Of a stretch of 52,970 nucleotides of DNA, positions 15,143 to 24,024 are shown one piece after another. Made by a program: the position numbers and the translations under genes. The stretch spans positions 1 to 52,970 of the forward strand of contig CAYYMH010000025.1 of the NCBI GenBank assembly GCA_964472785.1, in the 5' to 3' direction. The notes beneath the pieces were generated by a model. That model was not told where the DNA came from. It searched no databases and was given only the letters and a program-made list of their open reading frames with translations. The stretch's first letter is position 1. The number at the start of each line of letters is the position of its first letter. The stretch is from CAYYMH01 sp964472785. GTDB taxonomy: Bacteria > Zhuqueibacterota > Zhuqueibacteria > Thermofontimicrobiales > Thermofontimicrobiaceae.

Positions 15143-16285
15143 GTGAAATACGAATATCAAAAAACAAATCGATACTTTGCCCAGGTTTCGGCAGGCATGG
15201 AAAAATTGGCTGCCGATGAACTGAATGAATTGGGAACAAAGGATGTTAAAACGATCCACCGCGGCGTCTATTTTGATGCTGATAAATCCACGCTTTATCG
15301 GGTGAATTATCAGACGCGAATAATCTCGCGTATTTTAGCGCCACTGTTGAAATTCAACTGCCATTCGACGCGCTATCTTTACAGTAAAGGTAGAGAGATT
15401 TCATGGGAGAAATTTTTCACTGTAAATAATACGTTCGCCATTTTCGCGAACGTGTCGAACAGTAAAATCACGCATTCCCAGTACGCGGCGCTCAGGCTGA
15501 AGGATGCCATTGCGGATTATTTCAGAGAACTTCAGGGAAAGCGACCGAGTGTTGAGCGGATCGAACCGGATGTGTGGATCAATTTGCACATTGAAAATGA
15601 TTTTGCCACCATCAGTTGGGATACGTCTTGCGGCGCGCTTCATCGCCGGGGATACCGGAAAGAGACTGTCGAAGCGCCGATGCAGGAAACGGTGGCAGCG
15701 GCAATCATTCGGATGAGCGAATGGAACGGTGAGCAGCCGTTGTATAATCCGTTCTGTGGCTCCGGAACAATTCTGGCAGAAGCGCTGATGCACTATTGCC
15801 GAATACCGGCGGGATTGCTGCGGCGGCAATTTGGATTTGAGTACCTGCCGGATTTTGATGCGAGTGAGTGGCGGAAAGTGAAGATGAATTCCAATGCTGC
15901 CATCAGAAAGCCGAAGAAAGGATTCATCCTTGGCAGCGATATTTCAGCGCAGGCAATAAAAGCGGCTGAACATAATTTAGCCCATATTATTCCCGAGAAT
16001 TCTGTCGAATTGAAGGTGCAGGATTTTCGTGAAATCTGCTCCATTGAGAATAGCTGTATTGTCTGCAATCCGCCACACGGGATTCGGATGAGTAACAAAC
16101 GAAAGGTCAGTGCGTTGTACAAACATTTCGGTGATTTCCTGAAACAGCGCTGCCAGGGTTCAACAGCGTTTGTCTATTTTGGAGACCGGAGTTTGATCTC
16201 AAAAATCGGCTTAAGACCGGGTTGGAAAAAGCCATTGCGGAATGGCGGGCAGGATGGGCGGTTGTGTAAATTTGAGATTTATTGA
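15143..16285 (+). CDS. THUMP-domain 23S rRNA/tRNA guanine-N2 methyltransferase (RlmL/Trm14-like)
   Basis: A 380-residue protein starting at GTG 15143, with TTTTGGAG 5-9 nt upstream. Residues about 10-160 are a ferredoxin-like plus THUMP RNA-binding region (YFAQVSAGMEKLAADELNEL; ITHSQYAALRLKDAIADYF). Residues 165-380 are a class I methyltransferase: LHRRGYR (166-172), NPFCGSGT (202-209) for S-adenosylmethionine, GSDIS, and NPPHG (308-312), the catalytic NPP[Y/H]G motif. This is like the N2-G2445 half of RlmL; the second methyltransferase half of E. coli RlmL is absent. The modified nucleotide cannot be decided from the sequence. Confidence 0.9.
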   Translation: MKYEYQKTNRYFAQVSAGMEKLAADELNELGTKDVKTIHRGVYFDADKSTLYRVNYQTRIISRILAPLLKFNCHSTRYLYSKGREISWEKFFTVNNTFAIFANVSNSKITHSQYAALRLKDAIADYFRELQGKRPSVERIEPDVWINLHIENDFATISWDTSCGALHRRGYRKETVEAPMQETVAAAIIRMSEWNGEQPLYNPFCGSGTILAEALMHYCRIPAGLLRRQFGFEYLPDFDASEWRKVKMNSNAAIRKPKKGFILGSDISAQAIKAAEHNLAHIIPENSVELKVQDFREICSIENSCIVCNPPHGIRMSNKRKVSALYKHFGDFLKQRCQGSTAFVYFGDRSLISKIGLRPGWKKPLRNGGQDGRLCKFEIY

Positions 16286-16367
16286 TTGTTTCAGTATCAC
16301 AGCCGAAATCGTCAAAATTCAGCGAGTTTTTTGAGTAAAATTTATCACTTCATTTAGGAATGAATGA

Positions 16368-17672
16368 TCACCTTTCTTCGTTAATTTCAAATTGGACTTC
16401 GACGTTCTCTGAATCTCTCGCTATTTCAAAGGTAATTGAATCTCCCCAGTTTTTGAGCGAAAGATAGTATTTTAAATCCGAAAGCGTTGAGAATCGCTGT
16501 CCGTCGACAGCTAATATGATGTCTCCTTTTTCAATCCTGTTTGTGTCCGCGATGGACTCGGGAAAAACACGGATAACTTTAAATTCACCCTGTTCTGTGT
16601 TATCAATGTGAAATCCGAGCGACGGATATTTTTCCTGTGTTTCTTTCGGCACACCCCAGAGAAAATCCGCCAGACTGCGGATAACAATTTTATGCGGTGA
16701 ATCTTCTTTGCTTCCCATCATATTTGTCGGTGGCATTTTCTGCTTTTTGGTTAATGAGTCTTGTTTCTGGATACTCTTTTTCATGTGCATCATCAAAGAT
16801 TCCTCAAGCGTATCCGGAACATCCACTGCTATCACCGATGCGTAGGAGAAAAAGCTCGCTTTCTCAATCACCCGTCCGATACCGAGGTTGTAAGCAACGT
16901 GCCCGCTGCCGGCTAATACGATAACGGTTGCCCCCGGATTTTCGTGGGCGACTTTGATGGCACCTGTTCCCATCGCTGCATCCCAGAAGCACTGGGCAGC
17001 ATACAATTTTTGAAATTGATTCGGTTGAATAGCGTCCAATCCTTCCATGGCTGTTTTAATGTAAAATCGATGCTGGACATTGGTCGTGTCGATTGTCGGC
17101 AAACTGTCGCGTTCTTTTTTTGATAGCGACTGAATACCGTTTCTGGCAATTTTGGATACATATTTCTTTTCCATATTGATGCCGTACATTTGAATGTCAT
17201 TTTCCCGCGCAAGGTCAAAAATTGGTTTGTAGTACCGGTAGTTGTGTCCCCATACATTATAAAAGTCTGATTTTTCTAAAAATTCTTCTTGATCAATTTT
17301 ATTTTGAATATAGGCATTCAAAACAGAATCCTGTCGGGGAGTGAACATTTCCAGCGCTAAACATACGGATTGTCCCTTCTCAATTAATCCTTTGATAATT
17401 TTCAACTGCATATCGTGATGGTGAAAATTGGTATGAGTTTCTCCGACCAAGACGATGCGGTGCTTACGGATTGCTTCGATAAACTGGTCAAGGGATAAAT
17501 TTGAATTGCTTCCTGTTTTCAGAATTTGATTTAATTTAACAGCACAGTAATTATACTTCGTCTTCGGATTCCCGATCGGAAGTCGTTCGGTATTGAATTC
17601 ATCGGCTTGAAGCAGGTGTAAAGAAATTAGTAAAATGAAAACCAGCATAAAACAAATTCGATTATTCATCAT
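16368..17672 (-). CDS. Exported ChaN/Tiki-like protein with C-terminal PDZ domain
   Basis: A 434-residue protein with a signal peptide (hydrophobic residues 7-21). Residues about 60-290 are the haem-binding ChaN/DUF399 fold: HRIVLVGETHTNFHHHDMQL, LALEMFTPRQD and VLAGSGHVAYNLGIGRVIE. The fold is related to EreA/Tiki proteins; ChaN members bind haem at the outer membrane and may take part in iron uptake. Residues about 345-430 are a PDZ domain (VIRVFPESIADTNRIEKGDIILAVDG). An AGGAG site precedes a tandem ATGATG, so the start could be three bases later. It converges with the methyltransferase gene. The haem link comes from the family, not from visible ligands. Confidence 0.85.
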   Translation of the reverse strand: MMNNRICFMLVFILLISLHLLQADEFNTERLPIGNPKTKYNYCAVKLNQILKTGSNSNLSLDQFIEAIRKHRIVLVGETHTNFHHHDMQLKIIKGLIEKGQSVCLALEMFTPRQDSVLNAYIQNKIDQEEFLEKSDFYNVWGHNYRYYKPIFDLARENDIQMYGINMEKKYVSKIARNGIQSLSKKERDSLPTIDTTNVQHRFYIKTAMEGLDAIQPNQFQKLYAAQCFWDAAMGTGAIKVAHENPGATVIVLAGSGHVAYNLGIGRVIEKASFFSYASVIAVDVPDTLEESLMMHMKKSIQKQDSLTKKQKMPPTNMMGSKEDSPHKIVIRSLADFLWGVPKETQEKYPSLGFHIDNTEQGEFKVIRVFPESIADTNRIEKGDIILAVDGQRFSTLSDLKYYLSLKNWGDSITFEIARDSENVEVQFEINEER

Positions 17673-17886
17673 TCACTCCTGAATTCATAAGTTTGTTGAA
17701 GAGATGCAGTTTTCGATCCCCAATTCGTCTATCAGTGCTCCTGATGCTTATCAAAGAAGTCTGAATTTTCTATTGATTTTGTGAGTTAATTATTCTACAT
17801 TGGAACCTGGCTTTTTTAAATATATTAAATAAATCAGGGGTTAAATGCAAGTCATTTCTAAAATATTGGTTAAAAAAAGGATCTCG

Positions 17887-20800
17887 ATGAATAAAAATGT
17901 GTTGAGATTGATTGTATTATTGCTGACGATCGGCTGGATCGTATTTTCGAGTTGTCTGGAAATCGATACGGTCGAACAACCGGCTAATGTTGCACCGAAC
18001 GACACGCTGAACGTCACAATAGAGATTCATAGCGAGGATACTGATCCCAATCCGCATGCTGTGTTTTTTACTGTTTTGATTCCGAATGATTGGGATGTGA
18101 TCGGACTGAATTACGACAGCGAGAAATTTGGCAGGGGAAATTTCAACCGCAGCCAATATTGGGCGGATTCGTGCGAAAAGGTTTATCCCAGTGGTCCGGA
18201 TGACAAGTGGGTGGGTTATTTGTCGGACCGGTCGTTTTTAGCGGATGAAGATTATATTCCGGCAACACTCACCTGTCAAATTGAAGTTGGCTTGCAGGAC
18301 GGAACGTATTCAATCGGCTATACATTAGGTGAAGACGCGCTGGGTTATGACACCAGTTGGGGCGATGTTTACGATTATTCATTCGATCATGTGGTGCAGG
18401 TAATCAGCAGAATCAGAGTGCCGGAGGATTATCCAACTATTCAGCAGGGTATCGATGCCGCCAGCCCAGGCTGGATTGTGCGGGTTGCTGCGGGAGAATA
18501 TGATGAGGATGTCGTTTTTCATCCCAATGTGCTATTGGTCGGCGCTGGCGCGGATTCATCTTTTATTCGCGGAACAGGAACAAGCGCAGTTGTCACGGCT
18601 GTTGACGGTGTGACAATGCAGGGATTTACCATTCAAAATGCGCCACAAGACAAACCGCTTTTAACCTGCCAAAATACTGACAGCATCACAATTAAAGATT
18701 GTCGGTTTGAACTGAACAATTCCAATATCGGAATTACCATTGATTCCTCGAATGTTGTCAGAATCGAGTATAATCAATTCCACTCAAACGGCGAGCAAAA
18801 TTCAGGTGCCAGCATCAATCGGAGTGTGGCAACGTTGGCTCACAATCAATTCTACGGATGTGAAAAAGCAGTAATCGGTAATTTCAGCCAGGTTGACATG
18901 TTCCGCAATTTGATGACATCAGCGGATTCGGTGGCGATACAAATACAAAATGCGCTGCAATCCCGAATTTTTAATAATACCATTGCCTACAATTTGAATG
19001 GAATACGTGCCTCGAAATCACAGGTAAGTATCTTCAACAATATTGTTTCGGATAATCAGGGATTCGGTATTAAAACTAATCCGCAGTCCGAAATGTCGTA
19101 CAATGATGTGTGGAATAATTTTGCGGGGAATTACATTAACTGCAATCCGGGAGAAGGATCGCTTTCTGTTGATCCGAATTTTATGGGCGGCGATCCGTTC
19201 GATTTTCAGATCAGTCAAAATTCTCCGTGCATTGATGCTGGTGATCCGGATAGTAAATTTGATCCGGACGGAACCCGCGCGGATATGGGCGCTTACTATT
19301 TTAATCAGCCGGGCATACCATCTTCGATTCGCAAAATCTATTTAGTCCATTTCACTCATTTGGATATCGGTTTCACCGATCCGCAGGATGTCGTGGCTCA
19401 CCAATATAAGGGCATCATCGATCAGGCGATCAGTTATGCGGATAACATTTCCACATTCAAATACACCATCGAAAGCGCCTGGCAGTTGGAGCAGTGGCTG
19501 GAACGCAGTACCCCCTCTGAAATCGATCATCTCAAACAGCTTGTTAACGCGGATAAAATTCATCTGGGCGCAGGTTACGCGACGATGCACACCGCAAATC
19601 TGGGTACCGAGGAAATGTGCCGCTTTCTTTATCCGTCTGAACATTACAAGCAACAGTTCGGATTTAATACGAATACGATTTTTCAGAACGATGTGCCCGG
19701 ATATGCCTGGTCGTTGCCTTCCGTGTTAGCGGACGCCGGTGTCAAATATATGGCGACGGGAATTAACATCACGTTTGGCGGTGGTCCTGATTTGCCAATC
19801 GTCCATAATCCATTTTACTGGCAGGGTCCTGATGGGAATAAAGTGCTGATCTGGATTAGCTACGGCGCGTACATCGAATATCACAGTACCTATCAGATGG
19901 GACACATCAATACTTTTTACGAAGCGTTATCCAAGGAATTAGCCAAATTGGAAGAAGCCGGTTATCCCTACGATGCGATCATGATTATGGTCGGCAAAAT
20001 TGAAAACACGAATCCGACAACTCTGGCGACCGGAATGGCGAGTCTGTGGAATCAAACCTATGCCAACCCGAAGCTGATCGTATCCAGCCCTGACGGTTTT
20101 TTCAAACATCTCAAAGAAAAATACGGCAACCAATTTGAGACGTACAGCGGAGATTGGAGTGGTGGCTGGGATCATATTTCTTTGAATGTGCCGAACAGCA
20201 TGTCCATGAACCGCGTGACCCACAACCGGGTGACGTCGCTTGAGAAAGTGAGTGTCATTAATCAGGTCGTTGGCAATTCGGATTATCCGGCGGTTATGAT
20301 TTCAGGAATTTACAAAAATATGCTCCAGTTTGATGAACATAGCGGTGGCGGCGCACCCTGGCCTGGTTTGATGACCTATGAAGAGACGCAGCGACAGAGC
20401 GAGATTGCGTATCATTATGCCAAAGATGCGTTTGATTCGACAAATTATTTGCTCGATGTCGGACTTTCGGCACTCAGTGAAAATATTCAAACAGAACAAG
20501 AAGGCATTATGGTTTTTAACCCGTTATCTTATCAACGGGATGATGTGGTGAAAACTGATTTGAGTGATTACTGGAATTGTCAGCTTTTCGAGTTGGTCGA
20601 TGCTGAAACGGACAGTGCTATCGATTTCCAAATTCTGGAAGATACCGGTGAGATTCTGTTCACTGCTGAAGATGTACCCTCGGTTGGGTATAAAAATTAT
20701 TACCTGAATCCATTAGGACCTGATAAAAATGAATCCTCGGGGGCCTTGGAAGCAGCGGAAAAACCGTTGTCCGAAGAAAGTCGTGCTTCAAAAAACGTTT

Positions 20801-22236
20801 TGAATGCGGGTACAGTTGAAAATCAATATTACCGGATCAGTGTTGATCCCGGTGACGGTCAAATTCTCAGTATTTACGACAAACGATTCCAAAAAGAGTT
20901 GGTTAACTCATCCACGCCGTATAAATTTAATGGCTGCATCAAAGCCAATGGGGCAGAAGCTGCCGGTGGTGCGTTTCATGACGTGACGTTGGGAAGTGCG
21001 GAGATTGACAGCTCCATCCGCGGAGATATTGCGCAGTGTCTGGTCATCCGTTGTTTCGGCAGTCCGGTGGTCAAAACGGAAATCTGGCTGTATCAGGATT
21101 TTCCGAGATTCGAGATCGTCAATACTATCGACCGGGATTTGATGGATTGGGTGCCACAGCAAACCAATTTTGAGTACTACGCGTACACATTTCCGTTTGA
21201 TTTGCCCAATTTCGACGTTTATTTGGAAAGTGCCAATGGATTTATTAATCCTAAAACCGATCATCTGCCCGGTGCACCGCGCGGCTATTTCGCGATTCAG
21301 CATGGCGGCTGCATGACAGACGGGAGCTATTCGATCCTCTGGTCGAGTCCGGGAAGTTTCGTGGTTGAGTTCGAGCGGTTTCATGGGGTGAATCGGGAAT
21401 TTTCGCCGGTCAATGCAACACTCATTTCGCGGTTCATCAAAAAAGAGGACGAGGGACGATTTGAAAACGGCTCCATCGGCCCGATCATTCCGGAACCGGG
21501 CGCCAGTAACCTGATCCGAATGTCTTACGCTTTTACCACGGATTATGACGGTTTCAATCCGGTGACGTCGATGCGTTTCAATCAATCTTTTTGTAATCCG
21601 CTGTTCTCCGATTATTTGGAAACAAACCCAAATGGCACATTACCGAATTCGGGAGCGAGCTTTTTCAGGTTGGATCAGGATAATATTCTTTTGATTAATG
21701 CAAAACAACCGGACTGGGGCAGCGGACACGTTTTGCGATTGCAGGAAATAGCAGGTGTGTCAACCAGCACAATTGTAGGATCTGAAATTTTTCGATTTTC
21801 AGATGCAACCATCACTAACGGACTGGAAAAAGATGTTTCAGCGGCTTCGGTGACCGAAGACGGTATTTCCCTGACGTTCAGTCCCCATGAAATCAAAACG
21901 GTCCGGGCGTATTTGTCATCCACCGCTATCTCAACTGATAAACGGAATGAGTTGGTGGTTGATTATAAATTATATCAGAACTATCCTAATCCGTTCAATC
22001 CGGCAACCTCGATCAAATATCAAATACCGGAGAACACCCATGTGAATATTTCGATCTTTAATCTGCGGGGACAATTGGTGAAACAATTGGTGGATGAACC
22101 AAAGGGAAAAGGAAATTATCTGGTGCATTGGGACGGTACAGATGCCTTCGAAAATCAGGTGTCGAGCGGCGTGTATATTTACCGTTTGCAGACAGAGTAT
22201 TTCAACAGTCATCGGAAATTATTAATGATAAAATAA
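17887..22236 (+). CDS. Secreted beta-helix - GH38 alpha-mannosidase-like fusion with sorting domain
   Basis: ATG 17887 is preferred over 17845 because AAGGA lies 6 nt upstream and it starts the signal (MNKNVLRLIVLLL... FSSC). Counting from 17845: residues 40-190 are a beta-sandwich of unknown type; 195-485 form a right-handed beta-helix (VPEDYPTIQQGIDAA, then NosD-like repeats); 495-1350 are GH38-like, with VHFTHLDIGFTD (His505, Asp507) and FQNDVPGYAW giving the probable nucleophile Asp616; the last 90 residues are a FlgD-like sorting domain (YQNYPNPFNPATS). GH38 enzymes hydrolyse alpha-mannosides with Zn2+. A lipobox-like Cys and a C-terminal sorting domain in one protein is odd. Cotranscription with 22405 onward is possible. 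Confidence 0.85.
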   Translation: MNKNVLRLIVLLLTIGWIVFSSCLEIDTVEQPANVAPNDTLNVTIEIHSEDTDPNPHAVFFTVLIPNDWDVIGLNYDSEKFGRGNFNRSQYWADSCEKVYPSGPDDKWVGYLSDRSFLADEDYIPATLTCQIEVGLQDGTYSIGYTLGEDALGYDTSWGDVYDYSFDHVVQVISRIRVPEDYPTIQQGIDAASPGWIVRVAAGEYDEDVVFHPNVLLVGAGADSSFIRGTGTSAVVTAVDGVTMQGFTIQNAPQDKPLLTCQNTDSITIKDCRFELNNSNIGITIDSSNVVRIEYNQFHSNGEQNSGASINRSVATLAHNQFYGCEKAVIGNFSQVDMFRNLMTSADSVAIQIQNALQSRIFNNTIAYNLNGIRASKSQVSIFNNIVSDNQGFGIKTNPQSEMSYNDVWNNFAGNYINCNPGEGSLSVDPNFMGGDPFDFQISQNSPCIDAGDPDSKFDPDGTRADMGAYYFNQPGIPSSIRKIYLVHFTHLDIGFTDPQDVVAHQYKGIIDQAISYADNISTFKYTIESAWQLEQWLERSTPSEIDHLKQLVNADKIHLGAGYATMHTANLGTEEMCRFLYPSEHYKQQFGFNTNTIFQNDVPGYAWSLPSVLADAGVKYMATGINITFGGGPDLPIVHNPFYWQGPDGNKVLIWISYGAYIEYHSTYQMGHINTFYEALSKELAKLEEAGYPYDAIMIMVGKIENTNPTTLATGMASLWNQTYANPKLIVSSPDGFFKHLKEKYGNQFETYSGDWSGGWDHISLNVPNSMSMNRVTHNRVTSLEKVSVINQVVGNSDYPAVMISGIYKNMLQFDEHSGGGAPWPGLMTYEETQRQSEIAYHYAKDAFDSTNYLLDVGLSALSENIQTEQEGIMVFNPLSYQRDDVVKTDLSDYWNCQLFELVDAETDSAIDFQILEDTGEILFTAEDVPSVGYKNYYLNPLGPDKNESSGALEAAEKPLSEESRASKNVLNAGTVENQYYRISVDPGDGQILSIYDKRFQKELVNSSTPYKFNGCIKANGAEAAGGAFHDVTLGSAEIDSSIRGDIAQCLVIRCFGSPVVKTEIWLYQDFPRFEIVNTIDRDLMDWVPQQTNFEYYAYTFPFDLPNFDVYLESANGFINPKTDHLPGAPRGYFAIQHGGCMTDGSYSILWSSPGSFVVEFERFHGVNREFSPVNATLISRFIKKEDEGRFENGSIGPIIPEPGASNLIRMSYAFTTDYDGFNPVTSMRFNQSFCNPLFSDYLETNPNGTLPNSGASFFRLDQDNILLINAKQPDWGSGHVLRLQEIAGVSTSTIVGSEIFRFSDATITNGLEKDVSAASVTEDGISLTFSPHEIKTVRAYLSSTAISTDKRNELVVDYKLYQNYPNPFNPATSIKYQIPENTHVNISIFNLRGQLVKQLVDEPKGKGNYLVHWDGTDAFENQVSSGVYIYRLQTEYFNSHRKLLMIK

Positions 22237-22247
22237 TATCGAGTGAC

Positions 22248-22368
22248 TTGACAGGATAACAGGATTTGCTTGATTAATTCGCCCAGTAAGCTCATTCAAA
22301 TTATGAATTATTCTTTTTAGGATTCAAACGATTATTTATTAATCTTGTTTATCCTGTTATCCTGTCAA
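22248..22368. repeat. Word-type long inverted repeat (ACAGGAT type)
   Basis: TTGACAGGATAACAGGAT (22248-22265) is the exact reverse complement of 22351-22368, and pairing continues imperfectly through TGCTTGATTAAT / ATTAATCTTG. The spacer is about 85 nt. The right arm is followed by AAAAAAAATG. It fills the gap between the GH38 gene and the UroD-like gene and could form a large hairpin in the mRNA. Confidence 0.75.
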
Positions 22369-22404
22369 AAAAAATGAGAATCGATTCAAAGTAACGGAGA
22401 AGAA

Positions 22405-24024
22405 ATGGGGAAACAAATTTTAATCGATGCTTTCAAAAATAAGAAAACAGAGCGGGTGCCCTGGCTGCCTTTTGTCGGTTGTCACGGTGGCTACTTAATT
22501 GATGTCGATGCGGAAACCTACCTGAAGTCCGGTGAGTTGATCGCCAAAGGTGTGCAAAAAGCAATCGAAGAATACAAACCTGACGGCATCCCGGTCACGT
22601 TCGATCTGCAAATTGAAGCGGAAGCGCTGGGCTGCGAATTGCAATGGGCGAAAGAGAATCCGCCGGCAGTAATCGATCATATTGTGAAGGATAAAACTGT
22701 TGAGGACTTGCCTGAAATAACCGAAGCATCGGGACGCATTCCCGAAGTACTCAAAGCGATGCGTATTTTGAAAAAAGCGCAATTGGATGTTGCCCTCTTC
22801 GGACTGGTGACCGGTCCGTTTACATTGGTGCTGCATCTGAAGGGGACGGATATTTTTATGCAGATGTTTGATAAACCCGAAGCGGTCAAAGACTTGATGC
22901 AATTTGCCAACGAAATTGCCATCAAAGTGGCGCACATGTACATTGAAGCCGGCTGTGACGTGATCGCGCTGGTAGATCCGATGACCAGCCAGATTTCACC
23001 GGATGCTTTTCGGGAATTTGTTACCCCCTTTGCAAAGGAATTCTTTTCAGAAGTGAAATCGGAACATACGTTGGCGTCGTTTTTTGTCTGCGGTCACGCC
23101 CAGAAAAATATCGAAGCCATGTGCGAAACAGGTCCCGATAATATCTGCATCGATGAAAACATCCCGCTGGAATATGTAAAAAATATCTGTGCCGAGTTCG
23201 GGATCTCGTTCGGCGGAAATTTGAAACTGACCACGGTGCTGCTGATGGGCTCGGAAGATGATGCCCGTCGCAATGCTGTTGAATGCCTGAACATTGGCGG
23301 AGACACTGGATTCATATTAGCGCCGGGATGCGATTTGCCTTATGCGGTGCCACCGAAAAATCTGAAAGCGGTGAGCGAGTTAGTTTACGATCCGTATAGA
23401 TTAGAAGTGGCGCAGGAACTACTGACAAAAGCCGAGGATGTGACCTCCACAATCAATCTCGCCGATTACGGACAAGCCGATAAAGTGATCATCGATATTA
23501 TTACGTTGGATTCGGAAGCCTGTGCACCGTGCCAGTATATGGTTGAATCGGTAAAATCTGTAGCGCCTTATTTTAATGATTTGATTGTTTGGCGTGAACA
23601 TAAAATAAAGGAAAAGCAGTCCGTCGAATTTATGATGGGATTGATGGTGAAAAATATTCCCACCATTTGCATCGATGGGAAAATTAAATTTGTGAGCACC
23701 ATCCCATCCACTGAAGAGTTGATCGCTGCGATTCAGGAACGAATTAATGAAAAGTTTTTTCTGAAAATCCGCGAGAAAACCGGACGGTTACTGGTGCTGG
23801 CAGCCGAAGATGAAAAAGGCGAACAAATCTGGGAGAATACGACCCAGGCGATTCGGGAACTGGGCAGTACGTTGGACGTGGTTCGAATCAAGGACAAAGA
23901 TAAGTTTAAAGATTATGGCGTAGCTACATCACCGGCTGTGATTTCTGTCAAAGAACAGGTGAAGGTTGCCGGCAGAGTGCCATCCGTGGAGGTGATCAAA
24001 GAATGGATCAAAGACCTGGAATGA
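22405..24024 (+). CDS. UroD/MtaA-like methyltransferase fused to two thioredoxin folds
   Basis: A 539-residue cytosolic protein. Residues 1-345 are a UroD-family TIM barrel (RVPWLPFVGCHGG; LFGLVTGPFT; GCDVIALVDPMTSQISP; FGISFGGNLK). They are closest in layout to the corrinoid:thiol methyltransferases MtaA/MtbA/CmuA rather than haem-pathway HemE. Possible Zn thiolates are Cys229 (FVCGH) and Cys309 (APGCD); the usual HxCG His is replaced by Phe, with His231 nearby. Residues 360-450 form a thioredoxin fold with CAPC (373-376). Residues 460-539 form a second one without CxxC. GGAG precedes the ATG. The fusion suggests methyl transfer coupled to a redox-active thiol. The substrate is unknown. Confidence 0.8.
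   Translation: MGKQILIDAFKNKKTERVPWLPFVGCHGGYLIDVDAETYLKSGELIAKGVQKAIEEYKPDGIPVTFDLQIEAEALGCELQWAKENPPAVIDHIVKDKTVEDLPEITEASGRIPEVLKAMRILKKAQLDVALFGLVTGPFTLVLHLKGTDIFMQMFDKPEAVKDLMQFANEIAIKVAHMYIEAGCDVIALVDPMTSQISPDAFREFVTPFAKEFFSEVKSEHTLASFFVCGHAQKNIEAMCETGPDNICIDENIPLEYVKNICAEFGISFGGNLKLTTVLLMGSEDDARRNAVECLNIGGDTGFILAPGCDLPYAVPPKNLKAVSELVYDPYRLEVAQELLTKAEDVTSTINLADYGQADKVIIDIITLDSEACAPCQYMVESVKSVAPYFNDLIVWREHKIKEKQSVEFMMGLMVKNIPTICIDGKIKFVSTIPSTEELIAAIQERINEKFFLKIREKTGRLLVLAAEDEKGEQIWENTTQAIRELGSTLDVVRIKDKDKFKDYGVATSPAVISVKEQVKVAGRVPSVEVIKEWIKDLE

Noticed and set aside
20908..21585. 225-codon minus frame inside the GH38 gene
   Set aside because: Antisense shadow of a gene with clear domains; the translation is rich in Arg, His and Ile as expected for a shadow.
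22237..22404. Possible cobalamin riboswitch before the UroD/MtaA-like gene
   Set aside because: No B12-box-like sequence is visible; the stretch is taken up by the ACAGGAT hairpin.
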